DNA of 64,000 bases from Pascua guehoae (GCA_001600415.1 BCJX01000011.1:241029-305028), one strand, 5' to 3'; shown: positions 32,723 through 44,807, counted from the stretch's first letter. Numbers and translations: made by a program. The notes: generated from the sequence alone by a model not told the origin.

Positions 32723-33345
32723 CTTGGGCTATTTCGCAGCAGTCGGGGTGAAAGGAAGGGAGATATCGCCCTCGCGGAAAGGGCTGCGCGGTGCGAGGGG
32801 CGAAGAGGGGGAGACAGAGAGACTGTGAGGGAGAGCGGAGTCGAGGTTGGACAACAGGTTCGGAGTACAGTAGTGACGAGGCAGCGACGGAGCAGTTGGG
32901 TGAGCACACAGAATGAGCGCGGTGGCATGCTGGCATCCATCCGCCGTGGCACACCAACGCGCATGACCCTGACAATGATTGAATCTCGATTTTCAGGCTC
33001 ATTCCCACGTGGCACCACACGTCGTCCATGATCGTCCGTCCATGCCGTCCATCCCATCCAAGTGCGTCCTTGCACCAGATTGCGAGATTACCGCACGCTT
33101 GTTCCATGTTCCACATGAACGTGACGTCGCCGGCTTGACTGCCGCCATGATGCCATTCTGCTTCGACGCTCACGCAGCCACAACATCCCACGACGCGCTA
33201 CCACACTCCTCGTGCTCTATCGAATGCTCCATAATGACAATGCGGAGGATGCTGGCATGACCTCAATCTACTACCAAATCCCCCTCTCGCACAATCCTAT
33301 GCGCGATACCCCCTACACCCGTCTCACTCCGAGACAGCGATACGC
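32723..33345. other. Intergenic region upstream of SEC27
   Basis: 623 bp between two minus-strand genes; the part next to SEC27 is CT-rich in the gene's sense. No gene seen. Confidence 0.5.
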
Positions 33346-34622
33346 TTAGTCGAGCTCGATGGCGTTCTCGTCCTGGGCGGCGGCGGCCTTCTTGCCACGC
33401 TGCTTAGAAGGGAACTCCTTGGGGGGGTTGGCAGCGAGACGGTTGGCGCGGGTGAGGGCCGAGATGCGGGCGACGGCGGCCTGTGTTATTAGCACTAGCA
33501 CGAGCACAATCCTGATCACAGGAATACAAGCTCGTCGAGAACTGGATCTGGACACGACACGTTGCAAAGCGCTGAGTGTAGTGAGAGGAGGAGAAATGTA
33601 CTCGAGATCTACTGCCCCCAGCCGCGGGAAGATCACGACTGGGACATTGATAGTTCGGGAGAAAGAAACGTTGATATTGCAAGCCTAATACGCTCCGCCT
33701 ATCATCGCACAAGGCAATCCTGGGGAGTTCTAACGCGGCTGCGTGGGTGGATGTGGCGTTTCGCGACGTTTTGTGCAGGTCAGGCAGGTGTCCGTGAGAC
33801 ACGCCTAGAGACACGAGACACAAACGCGTCACGAAACCGCATACACCAAATAGGGGATGGAATACTTTGCAACGTGCTGTCCAGCGCCTCCAGTATCTCG
33901 GATCGAGCATTCCATCGTCTCTACTCACCGAGCGGAGGTCGGGGCGGAAGCCCTTGGCGGCGGTCTCAACGGCGGCGATCTTGTTCGCGCGGCGGGGGCC
34001 AGTGGAGCGGCGAAGGGTGGTCGACTTGCGGGCCGACGCGACCTTGCCGCCGTTGGCAACGGTCTTCGAGATGGTGATGGCACCCTCACCGTTGGCCGAG
34101 ATGTCGACAACCTTGTTGTTCGCAAGGCCGGAGTACTTGCCCGAGTGGAGGTTAAGAAGGTTGCCCTGATCGTTAGCGGACTGCATGGCTGGGCATTCAA
34201 CCGACGCCGACGCTGGCTCGCGGGGATTGGGCTCTGCGGGAGACGACAAGGCAGGACACTGTCGGGACTTGTGTCCACGCCGCGCATGAACTCGCCACGG
34301 CTGTTCGCTGCCTCGCCTCTCGTCCTCCACGAGCCCTCTTCGCTCCTCGTCACCCCGCTCTCCCGTCTCATGCACCACGTCGACAGATTCTGCCGACTGG
34401 TTCTCGCTTATCCGCTCGTACTCCGTGCCCCTCTCTCCTGCTTCCGCCTCCCCCCTCCCAATCTCACGCCCTCCCCCTCTCCCCGCCCCGAATCGAGCGC
34501 GCGCCGGTCGTCGTCGAGCATTTTCGTCTCACCTTCTCAGCCGAGAAGATCGGGCCGTTGGTGGCCGGGCGCTGGAACGAGTTCCACTTGCGGATAAGGA
34601 GCCACTGGAGGTCGGCGGACAT
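33346..34622 (-). CDS. RPL28E: 60S ribosomal protein eL28
   Basis: Exons 34533-34622, 33929-34165 and 33346-33480 give 153 aa. MSADLQWLLIRKWNSF is the family start; NLLNLHSGKYSGLANNKVV, STGPRRANKIAAVETA and ARISALTRANRLAAN follow. The last exon ends with a Lys/Ala tail and acidic end. It is a structural protein of the large cytosolic subunit (the human L28 family, absent from S. cerevisiae). Both introns are long for this window (367 and 448 nt), which is common for ribosomal protein genes; I searched both for box C/D pairs and found none convincing. The symbol names the family, not a yeast locus. Confidence 0.95.
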
Positions 34623-36436
34623 TTTTGTTTGGCGATGGGTGCTGGGTTTCCACGACGGCGCGCTGCTCAAAGATGTCGATGTCGTCGCGGCGGCACACTG
34701 CACACCCACAGTCCCAACCCTCGCCTCGTCCCCCGACACTTGGTATGTGGAGGGGCGTGATAAAGGGCTGCTTGGTTGCAGCCCAGCCTGTGCGCAATGA
34801 CGTTTTTGGCTGGTCGGCGTTTGGACTAAAGTCCGAATTTTGCGATGGATCATAAACCCATGTCCACCCTGAAGCGTCATCGTCGGCTCCCATGTCTGTT
34901 TACACTTTGTGCAGTGGACTAGCCTTGTTTAAGAATGGTTGATTCTAAAACAACGTGCTATTCCAGTTGGCTAACAATCGTCCCATGACCATAGCCATGT
35001 GCCACTTTAGGAGTATGTCACAGAGTCATACAAGATGTATCATTGTAGGTATCAAACGTAGCTGGAGCCCATATGAGAGCAGACCTTGCGGTGAAGGGCG
35101 GGGCCAGGCAACACGGCTGTGGCAGACAGTGCCACTGCTTCCGGTGATAAACGACAGTTTACATATTGTGACAGTTTCTGTCGTTCGGTGGTATCACTTG
35201 GTCCGATGAGTCGATTCAGGCTTGCTACTCATTACCAGCACAATGAGTCACTGGCCTTCAGGTCCAATGTTCTCCACAATGTTCGTTGCCCTCAATCTAC
35301 CTCTGGATTTCCGTCTCCTGAACCATGGGGGTCCCCAGGACCATTAAGCTGTACCCTCACAGTGACCCCAGCTCGTTAGGAGCTTGATTCAATCGACTCC
35401 ACAAAGCTGGACATGAACTGGCCAATTCGGACAGATGCTCGTTGTGGAAAGGCTGGCGAAGGGGCATGCACGTTGACAACTGCCACGGACAGGATGAAAG
35501 ATGAAACTAAAGGGGATAGTAGCTTTAGCAAGGAATGATGATGATTGGCGAGGTACGGTAGATGCACAAGTCGCACAGACCACTGGGTATGCGCATCAGT
35601 AGTAGCATCCATATACAGTACTATTATTCTGCACAGACCTCGAAATCAAATCAATCAATCATCCATCTCGAGGTTTATCACTCACTCACTCGCCCATGGC
35701 CCAGACCGCTTTGGACCAGACGGCCGGCCAATGGCCATCTGGCACTGCCCCCTCAGCCTCAATACTCTGCATCTCATCGTTCTCTGATACTGTAGATGGC
35801 CTAATACATGGTCGACAGCGACTGAGACGTGTCAATTATTGTGCCTTTGTATAGCCCAAGCACCTGGTCAGCAACCTGCTGTTCCGCAACTCGAGGCGGA
35901 TGGGCAAAGCAGTATGCCTCTTGATGCATGCGCATGCAGAGCAGACGACCTTCCTTTTTGGTCTAATCGGTCAGAGCCGTGTGCACGGGCAAGGGCACTG
36001 AGATTTAAAACATCCACAGTCCATTAGAAAGAATACTAATGGACCAATTAGGAAATTGAATATTTTATGACGTGTGATTAGTGGTTGTTGACGTGTTGTA
36101 TCAGTTTGAGCCCAGGCGGCTGCAGGCGGGGGGGCTGGCCGTGTGCTGCATGGGCCACCATCTGGGGTGGGTGGTGTGGGTTTCAAGGCAAGGCAGGCAC
36201 GTTGGCACATCGACTCGCACCCATTCATTTCGTCCTCCTTTCCTCCTTTATATATGCTCCTCCGCCCCATTCAATCAACGCTACTCAGAGCAGCCCGTCC
36301 TCGTCCTCGTCTCGTCCATCTCTCTCCCATCTGTGCGGCAAAGACACTTCCCGTCGTTGCTGCTGGCCGCCTCCGCCAAAACTCTTCCACTTCCACTCTC
36401 CCGAAAACTCCTCCCGTCCGCATTCCTTTCCCCACA
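34623..36436. other. 1.8-kb divergent intergenic region
   Basis: Between eL28 (-) and prolyl-tRNA synthetase (+). AT-richer in 34.9-36.1 kb than coding DNA. The segment just upstream of the synthetase is CT-rich. No gene recognised. Confidence 0.5.
36249..36255 (+). promoter_or_regulatory. TATA-like box (TATATAT)
   Basis: TATATATG motif about 185 bp before the ATG of the prolyl-tRNA synthetase, followed by a CT-rich leader. Confidence 0.45.
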
Positions 36437-38928
36437 ATGGCGGCCGTCTCCGACAAGGACATTCTCGCGCGCTTTGCAAAGCTCAGCATTGCTGCCCCCG
36501 AAGTCATCAAGCATGCTGCTGTCAAGGGCGGTGCCGAATGGCGCGCCGAGCTTGACAAGATTGGCAAGAAGGGCGCTGCTCTGACCAAGACGGTACGTGC
36601 AGCGTTGGCGTTGTGGCGGCGCGTCCGTCGTCGCGTGTGTTCGAGTTGTGGGCACGCGCCAGACTTTTGTGCGAGTCGATATGTTTGAGGTGCTCTGGCT
36701 TTTTCGTCTAAATTTGCCACCCGAGCCAGACAGACTCCAAGAGTGGCATGACAATGAAACTGAATCAACATGACAAGACTAACATTGGCAGCTCCTTTTC
36801 AAGCCCAAGACGGCCAAGACTGCCGCGCCCACCCCGGTCCTCGTCGTTGCCAAGGAGGACACCGAGACCCCGTCGGGTGCGATTGGCGCCCACCTCAAGC
36901 TCAAGGAGCTGCGTCTCGCCAACGAGGACCTGATCAAGCAGGTCGTCCCGTCTGCTGCCTCCAAGGACGACGTTTCCGCCCTTCCCCTCCCCGCCCCCGT
37001 CCCCAAGACCCTCTTCATCGTCCTCGACTCTGCCCTCGCCTCGTCCTCGGACGCCTTTGCCCTCCACCTCACCTCGTCGTCGTCGACTGTGCTCATCAAG
37101 GGCACTGAGCTCAAGGCGTACCTCGAGTCCATCTCGTCGCCAGATGCCGTCCAGGTTGTCGACTTTGCCGCCCTCAAGGCTGCGGCCCCCGCTCCTGCCG
37201 CCAAGGCCGCCCCTAAGGCCGCCCCCAAGCAGCAGAAGGAGCAGAAGCCTGCTGCCAAGAAGGACGAGGACCAGTACGAGATGGCCATCCGCTTCAAGAA
37301 GGACGAGGACTTTTCGGGATGGTACACCGACGTCCTTATCAAGGGCGAGATGCTCGACTACTATGACATTTCGGGCTGCTACATTCTCCGCCCCTCGTCT
37401 TACACCATCTGGCAGAGCATCACGGGTGAGTCCAACAGGGGAACACGCTGCAGAGCAATGCTGACACGCTGCAGAATTCTTTGATGGCGAGATCAAGAAG
37501 CTCGGCGTGCAGGACTGCTACTTCCCCATGTTCGTGTCGCAGGCGCGTCTGGAGAGGGAGAAGGACCACATTGAGGGCTTTGCCCCCGAGGTCGCCTGGG
37601 TGACCCGTGCGGGACAATCCGACCTGGAGGAGCCCATTGCCATTCGTCCTACCTCGGAGACTGTCATGTACCCCTACTACGCAAAGTGGATCCGCAGCCA
37701 CCGTGACCTCCCGCTCAAGCTCAACCAGTGGAACTCTGTTGTCCGTTGGGAGTTCAAGAACCCCCGTGAGTATCTAGTACGGCCCCCATAGAGGAAAGTA
37801 GCGCATTGTCTAACAGACCCAGAGCCCTTCCTCCGTACCCGCGAGTTCCTGTGGCAGGAGGGCCACACTGCGTTCCTCGAGAAGGCCGAGGCCGACAAGG
37901 AGGTGCTCGACATTCTCGACCTGTACCGCCGTGTCTACGAGGACCTGCTTGCCGTGCCCGTCATCCCCGGTGTCAAGTCGGAGAACGAAAAGTTTGCTGG
38001 TGGTGACTACACGACGACTGTCGAGGGCTTCATCCCCACGACCGGCCGTGGTATCCAGGGTGCGACGTCGCACCACCTCGGCCAAAACTTCTCCAAGATG
38101 TTTGACATTACGGTCGAGGACCCTCGCATCTCGCGCGAGGTCCGCGAGGCCGGCGGTGACACCAAGGCGTTTGTGTACCAGAACTCGTGGGGTCTGTCGA
38201 CTCGCTCGATTGGTGTCATGGTCATGACGCACGGTGACGACCAGGGTCTGGTCTTCCCGCCGCGCGTGGCGTTGACGCAGGTGGTTGTCATCCCCGTCGG
38301 CCTGAGCAAGGTCGAGGGCAAGAACCAGGGCATCTACGACGCGTGCGACAAGCTCGTTGCCGAGCTCAAGGCGGGCGGTATCCGTGCCGTCTCGGACCTG
38401 CGTGAGGGCTACACGCCCGGCTGGAAGTTCAACGACTGGGAGATGCGCGGTGTGCCGCTCCGTCTCGAGCTTGGCCCTCGCGACATTGCCGCCAACACGA
38501 CCCTCGCCGTCCGCCGGTACGACAACCACAAGGAGTCGTACCCGCTCAAGGACATTGCCAAGACGGTCTCCAAGTCGCTCGAGGACATTCAGCAGGCCCT
38601 CTTTGACCGCGCAAAGGTCAACTTTGACAAGTCGGTCCGCCAGATTACCAAGTGGGACGAGGTTGTCCCCACACTCAACTCAAAGTGCGCCATTGTCATT
38701 CCCTGGTGCCAGGACTCGCAGTGCGAGGACGACATCAAGGACCGCTCGGCCACCCAGGCCACGGCCGGCGAGGCAGAGGACGCAAAGGCCCCCTCGGCAG
38801 GCGCAAAGTCGCTCTGCATTCCCTTTGACCAGAAGCGCTTTGGCGCCTTCCCCGAGGGCGAAAAGCAAAAGTGCATCCAGTGCAGCAAGAAGGCTACCAC
38901 CTGGGCTCTCTTTGGCCGCAGCTACTAG
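36437..38928 (+). CDS. PRS1: Prolyl-tRNA synthetase, cytosolic (eukaryote/archaeal type)
   Basis: Exons 36437-36592, 36792-37425, 37475-37765 and 37817-38928 give 730 aa. The N-terminal about 230 residues form a divergent editing-like appendage ending in an Ala/Lys linker. The class II core begins [20 protein letters not shown]. Motif 2 region: [20 protein letters not shown]. Motif 3 region: [15 protein letters not shown]. The C-terminal ProRS domain ends [18 protein letters not shown] (zinc-like Cys, C-terminal Tyr). It charges tRNA-Pro in the cytosol. Intron 2 (49 nt) has a duplicated ACACGCTGCAG block, and intron 3 (51 nt) ends TCTAACAG, with branch site and acceptor touching. The start at 36437 was chosen because upstream in-frame sequence is the CT-rich leader. 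Confidence 0.97.
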
Positions 38929-39704
38929 GCGTGCGGCAGCGGGGGTTTGTATTCGTGGTCGTGTTCCGGGCATGCAGCGTGTTGCATTGTGCAGCGTGGG
39001 GTGGGGCATTGAGGGAAGGGTGGGCGCAGATGGGTGGGTTCGAGGGGACTGGAAACATAAGTCGGACGTATGTGTCAGGGGCGTCGAGATAAGCATGAAG
39101 AGATATGGCACTGCCACAGGACGTGTCTCTCCGCATTGGCAGCTCGCCCAGCGACCCTCTGGTCCACACCGGAAGAGCGTGTAGGTCAAAGTGACAGCAT
39201 CGTCCATAACAGAAACGTCGAGACGTCTGGGAGGCACGTTGCGAAGCAAGGACGACGACAACGTACATGTTCATGTACATGTCAGACGTGCACGACAGAT
39301 GGCCATCCGTGGCACCCGGATGCTGCCATGCTTGTCCTCTCCGTCCCCATCGCCTACAGCTTCATGTCAGCAGCCGGCGTGGCCAGCAGTGTATAGTTCG
39401 AGAGGCGTCAGATGCGCAAGACGCTTGGCGGAGGTGGTCACCAGGGCATCCTTGGGAGCCGTGATGCATCAGAGCGCACGAAGTGTAGTAAACATTCATG
39501 AACGTAGCTCAAGCGTGCAGTCGTGCTCCGCCGTAGCCCAATGACCCCGGCCTCCATACCTCGACACCTATGCTGTGACTGAACGTGTATGGCCCCAGGG
39601 CCCCAACACCATGTCCCTGCAGACAGCTCGCTCTCGCTGATCACATGGCATCACAACGCAGTGTATATTGTATATCACGGGCACACTCGCCCCTCGCCCC
39701 CCGC
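38929..39704. other. Convergent intergenic region
   Basis: 776 bp between the ends of prolyl-tRNA synthetase and RET3. No gene seen. Confidence 0.5.
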
Positions 39705-42375
39705 CTACAGCTGCTGGATACGCTGCGTGACGCGCTCCTTGAAGGTCGAGTCTGGGGTTAGTCGTGCATGGTGCGAGTGGGAAGTCAAGGGGTGTTGAGA
39801 GCGTGAGGAAAGGCTCCTCTGGGGAGCTTGGAGATCGGAGAGGGGTGGGTGAGAAGAGCAGGGTGTGGTGTCACAATGGCAACGGTCAGGAGCCATGTCA
39901 CAATACGTCCAAAGACATAAACATGACAGCCGAAGCCCTTCCGTGGCGATGCAATAACGCGATCCACCATACCCACCACACCCACACTCGCACTGAGACT
40001 CAGACTCACAAGCATTGAGCAGCGTCTGCTCGTTGATGACAATCTCGTTCGTGTCGGCCCGGGGGCGGGTGACGCGTCCGGCAATCGCGGCGGCGTCTGT
40101 CTCGAGGACGATTCTGGGTGTCAGAGGGGGTGCTTGTAGATTGTTGGGGTTATGTGGTTCCAACGAGGCGGGAAAGACGAGACAGCAGAGGAGAGTGGGG
40201 AGGGGGGGGGGGGGGGGGAGCCTCCTCGCTGGTGTGCTGGGGCAGGCTCCGCTTGCTGGCCGCTCAAGCTTGCCTCGCGTGGATGCTCCCTCGTGGACGC
40301 GAACGAGAGCACCAATCTTCACCACCGCGTCCTCTGTCCACAGACGGCTCTTTATGTCCGCATAGACAGGGCTGTTCGTCGCAGCATATACACGCTCCAG
40401 CACCTTGCACAGCCGAACACCCTAGCAGATCGCTTGATCCAGCCTCTCCCATCTCCATACTCGCCTAGCACACCTCCCGGCGCAGCCACCACGCCTTGGA
40501 TCCCCGTCGCCGCATTCTCACAAGCCCCACCACTTTATCCCCCACAGCCGTCTCCCTGCGCCTTCATCCCGACCAGATCCCTCCCCGTGCGGCAGACCCC
40601 CGACACTGCCCTATTCCTATCCCTCTATCCCCCCACCCACCCCCTCCTCCCCCTCNNNNNCCCACCCCACCGACCCCACCCAGCCCCACTCACCCATCAT
40701 CCACCGTCTCATCCGCCGCGAGCAAGACCATATCCAGGCTCTCGAGCACGTTGCGCTTCTCAATCTGTCCGCGGAGGAGGAGGGAGACTGCGTCGTAAAA
40801 CGCAGACAGGACCGCCTGGAGCATGAGCTCGTTGGACGTGGCCAGGGGCCCGACAACGTGGAAGTGCAGGTCGGTCGCGGAGCGCGACAGGACAATGTAC
40901 GGCGGCAGCGGGCAGATTTCGCCTGCGTGTTAGTGGGTGACGAGGTGGGGGTCCGAGGCGCGAAGCGCCGAGGAGGGAGAGGAGGACAAGGGGACGAGGA
41001 CAAGGGGACGAGGATCAGGGGACGAGGAAAGGGGGACGAGGATGAGCAAACGAGGACAAGGGGGGGGGGGAGACGCAACGGGTAGACTCTGGCTCGCTTC
41101 GGCGGCGCAGAGCAGGCCTGTTGAGCGCGATGCAACCCAAGTCGCAATGCAAGCGGCAACCAGGCCACACCCTCCCCAAGCCGCAGTGGCGTACTGCCCC
41201 AACTGGACTGGATACAACCATCTTCCAACAGACCAGGGAGCTCGAGCCGGATCAGACTGCTCGTACGTGTCTCCGACCGCGCGCTCTGCCCAGAGACAGC
41301 ACAGCCAACACGGGCAGGCGGGCATCACGACGCGCCGCCAGGGCAGAGACAGGAGAGCGGAGAGTGAAGACTAAGTCCCGTCTCCAGATAGACTGCAGAG
41401 AGACTCGAGATAGATTCGAGATAGACTCCAGAGAGACTCGAGATGGACTCCACATAGACTCCAGATAGACTGTCGATCCCAGTGGACACGCAGTTTGCCA
41501 ACACCAAAACGACCACGCAGCGTGTCCTGGACACGGCGGTGCTAGTTGCCACACGCGCACGACACTGCGCGCAAGACACTGCGCGCACGACACTGCACGC
41601 ACGACACTGCGCGCACGACACTGCGCGCACGACACTGCACGCACGACACTGCGCGTCCTCGTCTCAAGGCCAAGTCGGCTACGCCGCCCGTTGGGAGGCA
41701 CATCGCGCCGCGCAGGCTCAACGAGTCTCGAGCCGCACGCGTTTGTCTCTGCCTCGGACCCGGGGTGCACTCGGGACGACGGCTGGTTGCTCGCGATCCG
41801 CGAGGGTGCTCGCCCGGCTGGCTACAGTCGCACCTGTTTTCTGCACCCCGCTGCCTACACCCCGCTCCCTCCTGCTCCCTACTGCTCTCTTCACTAGAGC
41901 GCCGCTCGCTACCGCTCCCTTGGCGACAACCCCGCTCGCTCCTGCTCCCTTCGCTAGAGCCCCGCCCACTACCGCTCGCTGTCACTCTCTTCACCTCGCC
42001 TCGCCTCGCCTCGCTGCGCTCGGCTCGGACTCACCCGCCCCTCGCCGCGTCTTGTCTGCAATACTCTTCTCGAGCTGGCGCTGCTCCTTGAACGTCGCTA
42101 GCCCCGGCGCGCCCGGTCCACCGGGGCCCGGTGCGAGGTCGGCCGCGAGGCCGTGCGGCGGCGCATAGTATTTGGCCAGGACGCGGTTGCCCTCGTTGTC
42201 GAGGATGAGGAGGGCGGTGATGGTGTACAGGGAGACGTTGGCCTGGGGGGTTAGTTTGGGGGGGTGGAGGGGTGGGGGGAGGGCGTAAGGCGGGGTGGGG
42301 AGGTCGTGAGGCTGGGCGGTGGAGAGGCGCGGGGATACGGGGGTACGGAGGTACGGGGTCGGAGACACGCACCAT
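39705..42375 (-). CDS. RET3: Coatomer (COPI) subunit zeta
   Basis: Exons 42373-42375 (ATG only), 42035-42242, 40694-40922, 40010-40113 and 39705-39751; 196 aa. Joined, the start is MANVSLYTITALLILDNEG, then NRVLAKYY, a longin-fold start as in zeta-COP and AP sigma chains. A Gly/Pro/Ala loop follows, then FKEQRQLEKSIADKT, CPLPPYIVLSRSATDLHFHV, LESLDMVLLAADETVDDGIV and NAYSTFKERVTQRIQQL. Zeta-COP pairs with gamma-COP in the inner COPI coat. Introns are 130, 1112, 580 and 258 nt; intron 2 is by far the longest in the window. Like SEC27, the ATG is followed directly by a GT donor. Confidence 0.94.
40656..40660. other. Assembly gap (5 N)
   Basis: Five Ns lie in intron 3 of RET3, in a C/A-rich stretch (CCCACCCC-like), probably a placeholder for an unresolved repeat. 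Confidence 0.95.
40970..41065. repeat. Purine-rich minisatellite in RET3 intron 2
   Basis: Repeated units close to GGGGACGAGGACAA, about six copies with variation. Confidence 0.85.
41380..41480. repeat. AGACTC/GATAGACTCC minisatellite in RET3 intron 2
   Basis: Repeated GAGATAGA-(T/C)TC and CAGAGAGACTC units, five to six diverged copies. Confidence 0.8.
41555..41660. repeat. 14-bp minisatellite in RET3 intron 2
   Basis: About seven head-to-tail units of ACGACACTGCGCGC (some with GCACGC), highly regular. Confidence 0.92.
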
Positions 42376-42894
42376 GCTGGGCCGAGACGAGTGGGGGCAA
42401 GAGGTGGACGAGGTGTTGTTGGATGGCAATCAATTCGCGACGGACGTAGAGTTGACGTTGAGGTGAACCGTTCTCGACGCGACAATCGACGCAACGTGGC
42501 TCGTGGCATTCAGGCACGCTGCCATCATTTACCACCGCCACCGTGGCCACCCACCGTCATTATCAACCTGGCCACCTAGCCAGCAGCACCCACGCACTCG
42601 CCCCAACTCTTCACCACACTACAATGCATGTTGGTATTGACAATGGATACGCTATAGGTACAACGATACACGCCTTGTGTGCATGTGATTCCGGTACTAC
42701 GTGGCAAAAATGGGTCAATGGTCGGGGGTCATGTGGAAATGCTTGGGGTGCGCCGTTCTGGGTGCGGGCTGGTTCTTGCACAGCTCACAGTGTCGGCAAT
42801 GTGTCGCTGCTGAGAGGTCCAGCCACCAGCGGCGTCTTATATACGGCCACTGGATCTGCTGGCCGTCGGTATCTGTTGCCACCGGGCTCGTGTC
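42376..42894. other. Intergenic region upstream of RET3
   Basis: 519 bp between two minus-strand genes. No gene seen. Confidence 0.5.
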
Positions 42895-44807
42895 TTAGGT
42901 CGAGTCGTTGCCGGCCTGGTCTACATCGGGCGCGACAGAATCGAGACCGGCTAGGCCGAGCGAGTTGGCGGCGTGGCGCGCAAAAGCGCCTGCATAGCTT
43001 GTGGGCTTGCCATGCGGATCGAGTTGGAGCGGGGACCCAAGGCCGTGCTCGTGCTTGTCCTTTGCATGGGCACATTCAGCCCCGCGCTCGTGTGCTAGCT
43101 CGCCTTCTTCTTCAGGTGCAGCTTCAATCTGCCTTGGCGCAGGAGTCGCAATGTGCAGGCGATCGCCGATCATGAGTGTGTGGTGGGGCAGGACCGAGAG
43201 AGCGACCTGGCCAATCGTCGAAGTAACTAAGCCGGTGATCCGGCGTGAGAGCCAACTGAAGCGCTTGGCAAATGGCACAAACGTGTCGACGACATCGCGC
43301 ACGTCGACCACGTCGCGCACATGCGTCGCCTTGCCGACCTCGTTGAACTCGACAATCGTCGATACGGGCAGGTCCCAATGTAACAGGAAATCAAACTCGC
43401 GCAAGACCGACGTGGCGAGCGTGCCGATAAACGAACGTGATCCGGTTTCTGACCCGGCGAGCGACTCGGCTGAGTCGGCGGGCGACAACAGGTTGGATGG
43501 CTGCTTGATAAACGTTGGGAACAGAGTGAGAGAGACGACACTGGTGGCGTTAGTAAACGAACGTGTAACAATGACGTACTGGTCAATAAGGGCAATGTGG
43601 TATCCCTCGTAGCACTCCATGCACCCAATATCGCGGCACTCTGCCGACACGTCCCACAGTTTGATCCACCCTTTCGAGTGGTCGCGGCGGGACAGGCGGC
43701 GGTTGCCCGACGTCTCGAGCCATTCGTCGACCGGGTCAACGACACGGTCCGTCTTGCCGCCCTGGGTATCATCATGAGAAAGGTCGTCCGATCCAAGAAG
43801 GGAGCCCCGCACCTTTGAGGTGAGGCCCCGTGCGTGAAAGAGGATTGAGGATGGGGTAAATGAGGGTACATAGGCCGTGGCGAGCAGTTGCAGAAGCGCA
43901 AAGTGCGTGAGCACAGACTGGCGAGACGACAGCCGGACAAGGGGGTGGTCGTAAACTTTTGGGGACATGAGCACAGGCCACCAACACATGCTTCGGGCAT
44001 GGCCCATCAGTGTGTGCACTCACCGCAGTCGCCTTCAAACCACCGTTCGACGACCCGCTTGACCTCGTTTCCGTTCTCGGCCCAGAGGGGCGAGTTTTCG
44101 GACCCAGGGTCGCCGCCGCCGCGGTACAACACGCGGTGAATGTCAATGAGGGCCTCCATCGGCTCGCCGGTGATACGCGGCCACATTTCTTCCCAGTTGT
44201 TCACGTCGCGCGATTCCATGGGGTCCGCCATACTCGGCTCGTAACCGATGGCGGCGCCCGTGTGGTCTTGTGGGGCACACTGCGCACAGTATGCCCCAGA
44301 CAGCTCATCCTGTGGAGTGTGGCTCTCGATCATGCCCGGCTGCGAACGCGAGTGTGCGTGGTGGTCGTGGTGGTGTCGGTGCTCGTGGTGCTCGTGCTCG
44401 TAGTCGTGCTCGTAGCTGTGCTTGTGCTCGTGGTGCGCGTGGTGGTCACGGTCGTGCTCGTGGCCATACGGGTACGAGTGCGAGCGCGGCGGGGGCGAGT
44501 ACATGCCCATCCGCGCGGGCGGGCGGTACGTGTGCATGGCATGGCGGAGGGCAGTGAGCGACGTCCGCGACGAGCCGTAGTACGACCCGCCACCGTACCC
44601 GTACGGCGTGCTGTATCCCGAAAAGTTGGAGATGGCAGACGGCTGCCGCGAGTGCAGCGACGGGAGGGCCTCGGCGGGCAGTGCCGCCGACGACAGGGCC
44701 GGCGAGTAGACGGACCGATCAGGAATGTAGAAGCGCGGCTGGTGGCGCGACAGCGTCGGGTGCGGCAGGTCGAACTCTGTCGACGCAAACGACGTAAAGT
44801 AGGACAT
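42895..44807 (-). CDS. His-rich protein of unknown function
   Basis: Exons 44024-44807 and 43956 down: exon 2 is 42895-43955, with a 68-nt intron 43956-44023; total 614 aa. The start is MSYFTSFASTEFDLPHP at 44807; an upstream in-frame ATG near 45356 lies in a purine/pyrimidine-rich leader and is rejected. Residues 105-155 hold a dense His/Glu/Asp tract (YGHEHDRDHHAHHEHKH, HHEHRHHHDHHAHS). Later come NNWEEMWPRITGEP, LIDIHRVLYRGGGDPG, a globular part (SVLTHFALLQLLATAYVPSF, KGWIKLWDVSAECRDIGCME) and an acidic tail. The His tract could bind Zn or Ni. I recognise no named domain. Confidence 0.78.

Noticed and set aside
33481..34532. snoRNA genes inside the two long eL28 introns
   Set aside because: Ribosomal-protein introns often host them, but I found no paired box C and box D on the minus strand; one GCGATGA near 33700 has no CTGA partner.
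36143..36436. N-terminal extension of prolyl-tRNA synthetase
   Set aside because: The in-frame upstream stretch covers the TATA-like box and CT-rich leader; MAAVSDKD fits the family start.
40970..41660. CRISPR-like regularly spaced repeats in RET3 intron 2
   Set aside because: Units are contiguous minisatellites without unique spacers, and the sequence is a eukaryotic intron.
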